A stretch of DNA of 8,902 nt from Gemmatimonadaceae bacterium (GTDB lineage Bacteria > Gemmatimonadota > Gemmatimonadetes > Gemmatimonadales > Gemmatimonadaceae): positions 1-8,902 of the forward strand of contig JANYKY010000418.1 of NCBI GenBank assembly GCA_025357975.1, read 5' to 3'. A model generated the notes under the pieces. The model ran no database searches. It worked only from the letters and a program-made list of their open reading frames with translations, and had not been told where the DNA came from. Shown here in pieces: positions 1 through 6,174 of this stretch (position 1 is the first letter of the stretch; the number at the start of each line of letters is the position of its first letter). The position numbers and the translations under genes were made by a program.

Positions 1-20
1 AACATAAATAATTTATTTGA

Positions 21-560
21 TTAAACGGTTTCATGCTTCAGTTTCAGAACGTCACCACGCAACAAATCAAACGCCAAGCGTTCAAATTCATCCGCATCGT
101 TCGCCTTTAACTGCATATGCAAAACGGCGCGTTCGGCGTAACTGGCGTTTAAAATCGTCACGCCTTTTTGCACGTTGGCAAGCGTGTCGAATCCTTCGAT
201 GATTTCGCCGGTGATTCGAAGGACGCGCCAGGGATCGGTACGTGTGAAGTCGATTCCAGGCGCCGGCTGCTGCAATAGTTTTTCATCTTCGGTGACAAGG
301 GAGTCACTGCGGATTGCGTCGTCGACCTGCCGTGGTTTATCACTTGCGCGTCGTTGTGGCATCTGCGATGGAGGGGTCCGGCCAGCCATGATGTGGCCTT
401 CCTCCATCCGCTCACGCGTTCCTTCGCGGGCGCCTTTCTCGGCGGATGCTCTCAGCTCTGGATCGGCCTTTTTCCCGGTCGGAGTGCGAGCGTGCTTTGC
501 CCGTGATCGCCCGGGCTTGGCCGCAGTCGAACTTCTATCGGTAGTTTTCTTTTTCTTCAT
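21..560 (-). CDS. Hypothetical protein with LOG-family leader segment but no catalytic domain
   Basis: 179-residue protein. Residues 1-57 are Lys/Arg/Ala-rich and look disordered (it begins MKKKKTTDRSS). Residues 58-100 are polar. Residues 106-132 (TDPWRVLRITGEIIEGFDTL and the next few) resemble the segment that precedes the Rossmann fold in TIGR00730/LOG-family proteins (cytokinin-riboside-phosphate phosphoribohydrolase-like). In that family the next stretch leads into VxxFGSAR and the PGGxGTxxE motif. Here the sequence goes to VTILNAS, runs a further ~40 residues and stops, so no nucleotide-binding or catalytic motif is present. The longest start (ATG, complement of 558-560) has no visible Shine-Dalgarno. 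An internal ATG (complement of 387-389, Met58) follows GGAGGAAGG with a 7-nt spacer and would give a 122-residue protein. The gene is divergent from the phosphatase gene at 586. No function is assigned. The LOG resemblance is recalled family knowledge and not an alignment. Confidence 0.6.
   Translation of the reverse strand: MKKKKTTDRSSTAAKPGRSRAKHARTPTGKKADPELRASAEKGAREGTRERMEEGHIMAGRTPPSQMPQRRASDKPRQVDDAIRSDSLVTEDEKLLQQPAPGIDFTRTDPWRVLRITGEIIEGFDTLANVQKGVTILNASYAERAVLHMQLKANDADEFERLAFDLLRGDVLKLKHETV
390..405 (-). promoter_or_regulatory. Strong internal ribosome binding site (alternative start at Met58)
   Basis: Read on the minus strand, GGAGGAAGG (complement of 397-405) lies 7 nt before an in-frame ATG (complement of 387-389). 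This is the best Shine-Dalgarno of the 21-560 gene, and the upstream ATG lacks one. It could mark the true start, with the Lys-rich first 57 residues untranslated, or a second shorter product. Confidence 0.45.
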
Positions 561-585
561 GACATGAGACTAGCAAAATGAGCCA

Positions 586-1986
586 TTGCCCGTAATAGTC
601 GTCGTTGCTGATGGAGCGCGTCCCGATATTCTAAGGGGCGCGATGGAGCGAGGTATTGTCCCGTCGCTTCGGCGCATGCGTGATGAGGGTGGTCTGTACA
701 CGATTACCTCCGTATTTCCGTCTGTCACCGGGCCCGCGTACGTCCCATTTCTCATGGGGCGATTCCCTGGACCCGTCGGTCTGCCAGGACTGCGTTGGTA
801 TGACCGTGAGAGGAAGACATCGCGGCTTCCGGGCCACTCTCGCAGTTACGTCGGGGTCGAGATGCGCCGCATCGATACGGATATAGATCCGGCCGCTCCA
901 ACAATCTTCGAGCTGGTGGGGTCCAGCGTAGCAGCGCTCAACATGATCAATCGCGGCCTCAGCTCCAGGAACCGCATTGGGTACGGCCTGCCATTTGTGC
1001 TTCGCACGGCGAAAACTCATTTCAGCGGAAAAGTGGGTGGCTGGCTCGCGATCGACACGTACGTAGCGGGCAGAGTTGCCGAGCAGATTCGAGAAAAAAA
1101 TCCGGAGTTCGCCTTTGTCGCACTGACGGGAACCGACAAAACGTCACACTCTGAAGGCCATTCCGGCGCATACGTGGACCGTGCGCTTGCTATCGTCGAT
1201 AAGGCGGTGGCAGAAATTCGCGGCGATGCTGAATCGCGGGGTACGTGGGAAAAGACTCACCTTTGGGTGGTCAGCGATCACGGGCATTCACCGGTTTCGC
1301 AGCACGACGATCTCGCGGGATTTGTCAGGCGCATGGGCTTTAGGTCGATCGCTCATCCTTTTGTGTATACGCCGCGTGCAGAAGCGGCGGTGATGGTGAG
1401 CGGAAATGCAATGGCTCACATCTATCTCGAAATTGCGCGACGAGAGCGGCCGTGGCTCGCGGATCTCTCACCACGGTGGCAGGCATTGCGAGATGGGTTG
1501 CTGGCGCGCGAATCGGTGGATCTCATGATTCTTCCCGTGGCGCCAGGACAATGTCAGGTACATGGACGTGGACGTGGATACGCGACGATGCAGTGGACGG
1601 CTGACCGCATCACTTACTGTCCTGTGAGTGGCGATCCGCTAGGCACAGGCGCGCGGCATGAGCTGACGCTCGATGAGTCATACGATCTCACAATCGCGAC
1701 TGATTATCCGGACTCGCTGGTGCAGATATCGAGAATTTCCGATTCGCCCCGGTCGGGCGAGATAATCCTGTCGGCCGCAAGGCAGTGGGATTTTCGCGCG
1801 AAGTATGAGCCGATCTCGCATTATTCGTCTCACGGTGGGCTGCACAAAGATCACATGCTTGTCCCGCTGCTAACCAATAAGGCGCTGCACATCAAACCCC
1901 GGCGTACGGTCGATGTTATGCCGAGCGCGCTTGCGGCACTCTCGCGTCCAGTTCCACCCGGATTGGATGGCACTTCATTCATATAG
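586..1986 (+). CDS. Alkaline phosphatase superfamily phosphodiesterase / nucleotide pyrophosphatase
   Basis: 466 residues, matching type I phosphodiesterase/nucleotide pyrophosphatase proteins (PF01663-like). These are two-metal enzymes that hydrolyse phosphodiester or pyrophosphate bonds through a Thr or Ser nucleophile. The ligand set is visible: Asp9 in VVADGARPD, nucleophile Thr48 in FPSVTGPAYVP, Asp184 and His188 in GTDKTSHSEG, Asp231-His232 in VVSDHGHSP, and His416 in SSHGGLHKDH. The order and spacing suggest an intact enzyme. The start is TTG at 586, because an in-frame stop sits at 571-573 and there is no in-frame ATG. An ATG at 578 is out of frame and stops after five codons. The N-terminus goes straight into the first beta-strand, with no signal peptide, so a cytoplasmic location is inferred. 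It is divergent from the LOG-leader gene, only 25 bp from that gene's longest start. The substrate cannot be read from the sequence. Confidence 0.88.
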   Translation: MPVIVVVADGARPDILRGAMERGIVPSLRRMRDEGGLYTITSVFPSVTGPAYVPFLMGRFPGPVGLPGLRWYDRERKTSRLPGHSRSYVGVEMRRIDTDIDPAAPTIFELVGSSVAALNMINRGLSSRNRIGYGLPFVLRTAKTHFSGKVGGWLAIDTYVAGRVAEQIREKNPEFAFVALTGTDKTSHSEGHSGAYVDRALAIVDKAVAEIRGDAESRGTWEKTHLWVVSDHGHSPVSQHDDLAGFVRRMGFRSIAHPFVYTPRAEAAVMVSGNAMAHIYLEIARRERPWLADLSPRWQALRDGLLARESVDLMILPVAPGQCQVHGRGRGYATMQWTADRITYCPVSGDPLGTGARHELTLDESYDLTIATDYPDSLVQISRISDSPRSGEIILSAARQWDFRAKYEPISHYSSHGGLHKDHMLVPLLTNKALHIKPRRTVDVMPSALAALSRPVPPGLDGTSFI

Positions 1987-2039
1987 CGAACGCGACATTT
2001 GCAAATCCTCAACACTCGTTTTTTCGATTGTGCCGTCGC

Positions 2040-2062
2040 GCTCGAAGGCTGTTGCCTCGAGC
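2040..2062. other. Hairpin in the 232-bp gap between phosphatase and panE-like genes
   Basis: The gap 1987-2218 has no ORF I would defend. It holds an inverted repeat: GCTCGA pairs with TCGAGC, and inside it GGC pairs with GCC around a TGTT loop, with one bulged A. That makes a 9-bp interrupted stem. No T-run follows on either strand, since the nearest T-run (TTTTTT about 15 bp upstream) is on the wrong side for a plus-strand terminator. A perfect 10-bp palindrome (ATGGCGCCAT) lies a little further downstream. Function unknown. Confidence 0.3.
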
Positions 2063-2208
2063 ATGCAGGGACAGCAATGGCATGGCGCCATTCACCGGGT
2101 ACCTGCGCGGACTTCGGAGAGTGCCCCGCATCCTGTGCGACGATCAACAGCAAGATCGTGATATCCTGCCTGCTCATTCAGTTCAGATTACGGATCTGAA
2201 ACGTCGCT

Positions 2209-2213
2209 GGAGA
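2209..2213 (+). promoter_or_regulatory. Ribosome binding site of the panE-like gene
   Basis: GGAGA sits 5 nt before the GTG at 2219. This supports the non-ATG start, which also puts the GxGxxG dinucleotide-binding motif at the expected distance from the N-terminus. Confidence 0.7.
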
Positions 2214-2218
2214 AATCT

Positions 2219-3121
2219 GTGAGGATAGCAATTGTTGGCGCGGGCGGGGTGGGTGGATACTACAGCGCGCTTCTCGCGCGCGCGGGACACGATGTCGTTC
2301 TCTACGCTCGCGGAGAACATCTGCAGGCAATTCGCCACAACGGACTCACCGTCAGGAATAGCGACTCGAGTTTCACGGTGCCCGTCACCGCAACGGATAT
2401 TGCGGCTGATCTTGACGGAGCCGAGTGGGCGATGGTTGCGGTGAAAAGCTATTCGCTGGCTGAAGTAGGCCCCGTTCTCAGCTCTCTCGCCGCCGGAGGC
2501 ACTACCATAGTCCCGCTCCTCAACGGCGTTACCGTCGCCGAAAACCTCCAGGCGCTCGGCGTCAGCGAAAAACAAATCCTTGGCGGCGCGACAGTGATGA
2601 ACGCGCACAAAGTCGGACCAGGCGTCATCGAACACCTCAGCCGCAAAGAGCGTTTTGTCGTCGGCGAGATGGACGGAACGGTTTCGAGCCGTGCGAAATC
2701 GATAGCGGCCGCGATCGAGACGACGGGAGTAGAGTCGCTAACGAGTCAGTACATCGTTCTCGAGTTGTGGCAGAAGTTCAACATGCTCTGCGCAATATCT
2801 GCAGCCTGCGGCATGGCACGCAGCAATCTGGGTCATATTCGACGCTCTGCATTGGGCCAGTTGCTGCTCGAGCGGGCCGTCGGAGAGATAGCCGCTGTGG
2901 CGCGCGCGATGAACGTCGCGATCCCGCTCAGTCAGGAGAGTGATACGCTTGCTCGAATTGCCGCGATGCCAGCGGAAGTGAAACCGAGTTTTGCCGTGGA
3001 CGTAGAGCGAGGCGGCCCAAACGAGCTCGATGTGTTGAGCGGCGCGGTGTCGCAATTTGGACGGTTGACCAATACCTCCACTCCGGTGCACGACACGGCA
3101 ACGGCCGTACTGGGCAGATGA
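2219..3121 (+). CDS. panE: 2-dehydropantoate 2-reductase (ketopantoate reductase)
   Basis: 300 residues, the usual length for ketopantoate reductase, which reduces 2-dehydropantoate to pantoate with NADPH in pantothenate/CoA synthesis in the cytoplasm. The N-terminal Rossmann fold starts at residue 2 with the dinucleotide motif GAGGVGG (7-13). VKSY around Lys76 and LLNGVT around Asn102 match conserved substrate-site positions. The C-terminal helical domain carries Lys186 in WQKFNM (the family's catalytic Lys) and Glu269 in GGPNELD, within the typical PSF...NELD...G...TPV signature. GTG start with a good Shine-Dalgarno. The stop overlaps the next start as ATGA (3118-3121), implying a cotranscribed, coupled downstream gene. 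Paralogues of this fold are common, so the exact substrate could be another 2-keto acid. Confidence 0.85.
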   Translation: MRIAIVGAGGVGGYYSALLARAGHDVVLYARGEHLQAIRHNGLTVRNSDSSFTVPVTATDIAADLDGAEWAMVAVKSYSLAEVGPVLSSLAAGGTTIVPLLNGVTVAENLQALGVSEKQILGGATVMNAHKVGPGVIEHLSRKERFVVGEMDGTVSSRAKSIAAAIETTGVESLTSQYIVLELWQKFNMLCAISAACGMARSNLGHIRRSALGQLLLERAVGEIAAVARAMNVAIPLSQESDTLARIAAMPAEVKPSFAVDVERGGPNELDVLSGAVSQFGRLTNTSTPVHDTATAVLGR

Positions 3122-3551
3122 AAACGGCGTTTTTGCAATTCATGAAGCAGCTAACGACAAACTCCACGCTTCTCGTCATAGACGTGCAGCAGGCATTCGA
3201 CAATCCTCAGTGGGGAGAGCGAAATAATCCGGATGCGGAGAAAGCGCCTTCATCGGAACCGATCTCGAAGCGCGGTTGCGTTCCTCGGGCGCGACAAGCG
3301 TTGTAATTGTCGGCATCACGACCGATCACCGCGTCTCCACTACCGCACGAATGGCAGCGAACCCTGGATTCGAGACGTTGGTAATATCAGACGCGACGGC
3401 GACGTTCGAGCGCACCGGCCCCAACGGCACACGCTACTCGGCGGAGCAGATGCACGACATCGCACTTGCAAGCCTCAACGGTGAGTTTGCGGCGGTGGTA
3501 GACACTGAACAACTGCTCGGCAGTCTCGCGCAAAACGTTAGCGCGGCGTGA
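3118..3551 (+). pseudogene. Degenerate isochorismatase-family cysteine hydrolase
   Basis: Two fragments of one isochorismatase-like hydrolase in different frames. The first (from ATG 3118) gives the family N-terminus LLVIDVQQAFDNPQWGERNN with the catalytic Asp, then drifts out of homology at about 3240 and stops at 3306. The second, in another frame from about 3243 to the TGA at 3549-3551, gives SAFIGTDLEARLR, VVIVGITTDHRVSTTARMA and GFETLVISDATATF to the normal C-terminus. By recollection of the family, roughly 45-50 residues between the halves are missing, including the active-site Lys that lies a few residues before SAF. The catalytic Cys of TTDHCVST is Arg here (CGC where TGC would be expected). 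So Lys and Cys of the Asp-Lys-Cys triad are both lost. ATG 3118 overlaps the panE-like stop as ATGA, showing past translational coupling. A separate short product from TTG 3276 is possible but would lack the active site. Confidence 0.82.
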
Positions 3552-3576
3552 CTTCGACAACCTCGCGGATGGCAGA

Positions 3577-4734
3577 ATGAACGAAGCGACGAAAACCCGG
3601 ATCAATACGGTTGTTGTGCACGCGGGAGCCGAGCCCGACGCGGCTACTGGGGCAGTGTCGCCGCCAATTCACACGTCGACGACCTTTGCAAGACGGGATG
3701 ACGGTTCACTTCCCGCTCAGTTTGTCTATGCGCGCAGCGACAATCCGACGCGGCGCTCGCTCGAGGCATGCATTGCGGCTCTCGAGGGCGTTCCTGCCGA
3801 TAATTGTATGGCCTTCGCATCGGGACTTGCGGCCGCAGGCGCAATTTTTCAATCCATGCGACCAGGCGACCATGTGCTCGCTCCAGCAAGCGCCTACTAC
3901 GGCACCGCGAAGTGGTTGACAGAGCTTCTCGGCCCATGGGGCCTCGAGAGCAGTTTCGTGGACATGACGGATCTCGACGCTGTGCGACAGGCGCGCCGTC
4001 CGAATACAAGATTGTTCTGGCTCGAAACTCCTTCGAATCCGACGCTGGACGTGACGGACATCGCCGGCGTTGTGGAACTCGCGCGCGAGATCGGAGCGTA
4101 CGTGGCATGCGACAACACGTGGGCCACTCCGTTGCTGCAACGTCCCTTCGAGCTCGGATGCGATTTCATCATTCACTCGACGACGAAATACATGGGCGGC
4201 CATAGCGACGTGACTGGTGGCGCCATCCTCGTGAGTTGTGCACAAAGGAACGTCGAGCCACTGTCGCGCCTTCGGGCCATACAGACAGTCGGTGGAGCGG
4301 TCCCGTCCGCTTTCGATTGCTGGCTTGTGATGCGGGGTATCAGGTCACTCGCGTGCCGGATGAGAACACACTGCGACAACGCGGAGAAACTTGCGCAGTT
4401 CTTCGCGACTCACGAAAAGGTCGAGCGTGTGCACTATCCGGGACTCCATTCTGATCCCGGCCACACCGTTGCTGCGAAGCAGATGAGTCGATTTGGAGGA
4501 GTTGTTTCGGTGCAGATAAAGGGCGGAGCGCCCGTAGCGATAGCCGTCGCCAACCGAGTTCAGCTTTTCATTCAGGCCACCAGCCTCGGCGGAACAGAAA
4601 GTCTGATCGAGCACCGCGCTTCCGTCGAGGGGCCCGGCTCCCGGACCCCACCCGGGTTATTGCGACTGTCAATCGGATTGGAAGATTGCGACGACCTGAT
4701 CGATGACCTTTCGCAGGCGCTCGCCGGGGTGTAA
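3577..4734 (+). CDS. Cys/Met metabolism PLP-dependent enzyme (cystathionine gamma-synthase/lyase-like)
   Basis: 385 residues, full length for the Cys/Met metabolism fold-type I PLP enzymes (PF01053: cystathionine gamma-synthase, cystathionine gamma- or beta-lyase, O-acetylhomoserine sulfhydrylase, methionine gamma-lyase). Visible signatures are HAGAEPDAATGAVSPPI near the N-terminus, YARSDNPTRRSLE (Tyr51 and Arg53, which reach the neighbouring subunit's PLP phosphate), ASGLAA (81-86), ETPSNP (150-155), Asp179 in CDNTWATP (pairs with the PLP ring nitrogen), the Schiff-base Lys204 in HSTTKYMGGHSD, SLGGTESLIEH (336-346), and Arg363 in LLRLSIGLED (substrate carboxylate). The loop after ESLIEH reads RASVEGPGSRTPPG, where classical members have PASMTH, so the exact reaction is unclear. 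The ATG start has only a weak GGATGGCAG upstream. It follows the hydrolase pseudogene by 25 bp and is probably cotranscribed with panE. It converges on the minus-strand transferase gene with an 8-bp gap. Confidence 0.88.
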   Translation: MNEATKTRINTVVVHAGAEPDAATGAVSPPIHTSTTFARRDDGSLPAQFVYARSDNPTRRSLEACIAALEGVPADNCMAFASGLAAAGAIFQSMRPGDHVLAPASAYYGTAKWLTELLGPWGLESSFVDMTDLDAVRQARRPNTRLFWLETPSNPTLDVTDIAGVVELAREIGAYVACDNTWATPLLQRPFELGCDFIIHSTTKYMGGHSDVTGGAILVSCAQRNVEPLSRLRAIQTVGGAVPSAFDCWLVMRGIRSLACRMRTHCDNAEKLAQFFATHEKVERVHYPGLHSDPGHTVAAKQMSRFGGVVSVQIKGGAPVAIAVANRVQLFIQATSLGGTESLIEHRASVEGPGSRTPPGLLRLSIGLEDCDDLIDDLSQALAGV

Positions 4735-4742
4735 TTGGAGGC

Positions 4743-5456
4743 TCAGCTGACTGCTCCGCGCATTTCAATCTTCCAGTCATTGCCGGCCCCAACAACGGCA
4801 CCCACGTAATCGGGACCAAGGTCGAGCATTCGCGTTGTGAATTCGGTGGATTCGTCGGCTTGAATTCCAGGTCGCCGCGCCATTCGCGATCCTTTCCAGC
4901 TTCCAAGTCCTCGCCATACACTGGCCCCACGGGCTTTTGTACCCGCTTCCCTTCGCGTCCATATTTCGAGAAATGCCCGGATCATCTCGTCACCGTCGAG
5001 CGCGAGTAGAGACTCATTCTCCGCGGGTGTGAAGAAGCGCGCCGACACACGGCGGGCCTTCGCGATATCGCGCAATCGCTCCATGTCGATTCCAACTTCC
5101 CGCCCGCGGGTTACTGCTATCAATCCCAGCTCGCCCGAGTGCGTGTTGTTGAAGAAAAGATTTTGTTGGCGGTCTGAGAGGGCTGGCTTGCCGTCGCCGA
5201 CGATGGTAAATCGAATTTCTTGAGCTGTTACACCGCTGTAGCCCGCGAGAACTTGTCTCATCCTCGCACGGGAAATCACATACTGCCGGTATCCACGTGC
5301 ATCGACGAATCGCTTCGCTCTCATCTGCTCGAAACCAGACAGCAGATCGAAGAGCTGTTGCACGTTGTCATCCGGGACAGGGTGAGTTTCCCAGACATCG
5401 ATGACACCATCAGGAAGCTCAATCAAGCGAAACAGTCTCGACACGGGCCAATCCAT
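4743..5456 (-). CDS. 4'-phosphopantetheinyl transferase, Sfp/AcpT superfamily
   Basis: 237 residues, the two-lobed Sfp-type size. The enzyme moves the phosphopantetheine arm of CoA onto a Ser of acyl or peptidyl carrier proteins. Motifs in order: GKPAL (89-93), LFFNNTHS (100-107, equivalent of the FNLSHS stretch), GREVGIDMERLR (118-129) with Mg-binding Asp124 and Glu126, FFTPAENESL (141-150), and FLEIWTRREAGTKARG (162-177) with Glu170 and Lys174. The first Lys of the usual WxxKExxxK is Arg169 here. The region just after it (WRGLGSWKGSRMARR) departs from the usual LPLDxF loop. Start ATG at the complement of 5454-5456. It overlaps the 3' end of the metallophosphoesterase gene by 38 bp and lacks a clear Shine-Dalgarno. 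A TTG at codon 11 would reduce the overlap to 8 bp. Likely cotranscribed with and coupled to the upstream gene. Confidence 0.85.
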   Translation of the reverse strand: MDWPVSRLFRLIELPDGVIDVWETHPVPDDNVQQLFDLLSGFEQMRAKRFVDARGYRQYVISRARMRQVLAGYSGVTAQEIRFTIVGDGKPALSDRQQNLFFNNTHSGELGLIAVTRGREVGIDMERLRDIAKARRVSARFFTPAENESLLALDGDEMIRAFLEIWTRREAGTKARGASVWRGLGSWKGSRMARRPGIQADESTEFTTRMLDLGPDYVGAVVGAGNDWKIEMRGAVS

Positions 5457-5904
5457 TTTCGATTGTCAGCCGCGCCACTGCCGGTGCCAGCTTGAACCGT
5501 CGCTGGCCTGCCGCACCTGGGTTGATTACGAGCTGTTTTCCGAGTTGAGTCATCAACTGCTTATGGGTGTGTCCGTACACGATGACATCCTGAGAATATT
5601 TCGCCACAAGGCGCTCCGGAGTCGGACTACCTATCTCATGGCCATGACTTACGTGTATTGACACTCCGCCAAGCTCCATGACTAACTCCTGTTCGAGGCG
5701 AGGATCTGTGGTGTCGTCCGTGTTGCCATAAACAGCGTATACTGGCGCAATTATGCCGAGCTCATCAAGAATGTCGTCGCCGCCAACATCACCTGCATGC
5801 AGAATGAGGTCAACGCCCGCGAGCGCTTCATGAACGGAGGGGCGTAAGAGGCCGTGCGTATCGGAGATCAATCCGACCACCACGGAGCGAGGGTCGTCCG
5901 GCAT
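5419..5904 (-). CDS. YfcE/MJ0936-type metallophosphoesterase
   Basis: 161 residues, typical for the compact single-domain calcineurin-like phosphodiesterases (PF12850). The metal-binding motifs are complete: SDTHG (Asp15, His17), HAGDVG (Asp39), YGNTDD (Asn61), SHGHE (His87) and YGHTHK (His112, His114), with the family's NPGAAGQRRF near the C-terminus (128-137). Members are cytoplasmic, dinuclear metal phosphodiesterases, and the physiological substrate is usually unknown. The ATG start (complement of 5902-5904) leaves two residues before the likely functional region (VVVGLISDTHG). No good Shine-Dalgarno precedes it. It is the first gene of a minus-strand pair with the phosphopantetheinyl transferase and diverges from the small gene at 5926 across 21 bp. 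Confidence 0.92.
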   Translation of the reverse strand: MPDDPRSVVVGLISDTHGLLRPSVHEALAGVDLILHAGDVGGDDILDELGIIAPVYAVYGNTDDTTDPRLEQELVMELGGVSIHVSHGHEIGSPTPERLVAKYSQDVIVYGHTHKQLMTQLGKQLVINPGAAGQRRFKLAPAVARLTIENGLARVETVSLD

Positions 5905-5910
5905 GTCTTC

Positions 5911-5917
5911 TATATTA
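5911..5917. promoter_or_regulatory. Candidate bidirectional -10 element in a 21-bp divergent gap
   Basis: The gap between the two divergent starts (5904 minus, 5926 plus) contains TATATTA. It reads TATATT as a -10-like hexamer on the plus strand (5911-5916) and TAATAT on the minus strand (complement of 5912-5917). Each hexamer lies about 8-9 bp from its ATG, so transcripts from either would be nearly leaderless, consistent with the absence of good ribosome binding sites. No convincing -35 hexamer is visible for either direction. Near-symmetric -10 elements driving both directions are known in bacteria, but their use here is inference. Confidence 0.35.
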
Positions 5918-5925
5918 CCTGAGCG

Positions 5926-6174
5926 ATGTCATGGTCACGACTTTCATTGACGCTGGTTCGCCGGGCGGTGTTTCGTCCGAGGTTGGCGATCTCACTCATC
6001 AGGGTCGCGTGGCGTTTCCGCAGTCGAGTATGGTATACGCGGTTTCCGTTCCTGCCGCTTCCCGATCGTACGTACCTTCGTTGGCGTATGTATACAGCAT
6101 ACGGTGACCACGCAGCGATTCCGACAGCGCGAGACGTCGAACGCTACGCCGAATGGGCAGCAAAAGACCAGTGA
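5926..6174 (+). CDS. Small conserved-looking protein upstream of queG
   Basis: 82 residues, strongly basic in the first half (many Arg), with hydrophobic and aromatic residues mixed in. The second half has RFPFLPLPDRTYLRWRMYTA, then YGDHAAIP and DVERYAEWAA. This pattern (PFLPLP, a Tyr/Arg helix, TxYGD, then a short final helix ending in a Trp motif) resembles small uncharacterised proteins I recall from actinobacteria and relatives, so I treat the ORF as real. No catalytic motif, signal peptide or clear membrane helix. The ATG start is 21 bp from the divergent metallophosphoesterase start, with no clear Shine-Dalgarno. Its 3' end overlaps the queG frame by 22 bp, or by 4 bp if queG starts at GTG 6171, pointing to translational coupling. 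Function unknown. Confidence 0.7.
   Translation: MSWSRLSLTLVRRAVFRPRLAISLIRVAWRFRSRVWYTRFPFLPLPDRTYLRWRMYTAYGDHAAIPTARDVERYAEWAAKDQ

Noticed and set aside
175..567. 130-residue plus-strand ORF antisense to the LOG-leader gene
   Set aside because: Ser/Arg-rich, no recognisable motif, and fully overlapped by the minus-strand frame, which has a family-like segment and a strong internal Shine-Dalgarno.
2040..2062. Hairpin as a terminator for the phosphatase gene
   Set aside because: No T-run follows the stem on either strand. The nearby TTTTTT precedes it on the plus strand.
1851..2177. 108-residue minus-strand ORF across the phosphatase 3' end and the following gap
   Set aside because: Overlaps the conserved C-terminus of the phosphatase, has no motif, and its composition looks like an antisense shadow.
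3706..4245. 179-residue minus-strand ORF inside the PLP-enzyme gene
   Set aside because: Antisense to strongly conserved PLP-enzyme motifs. The His/Arg-rich translation is typical of a mirror frame in GC-rich genes.
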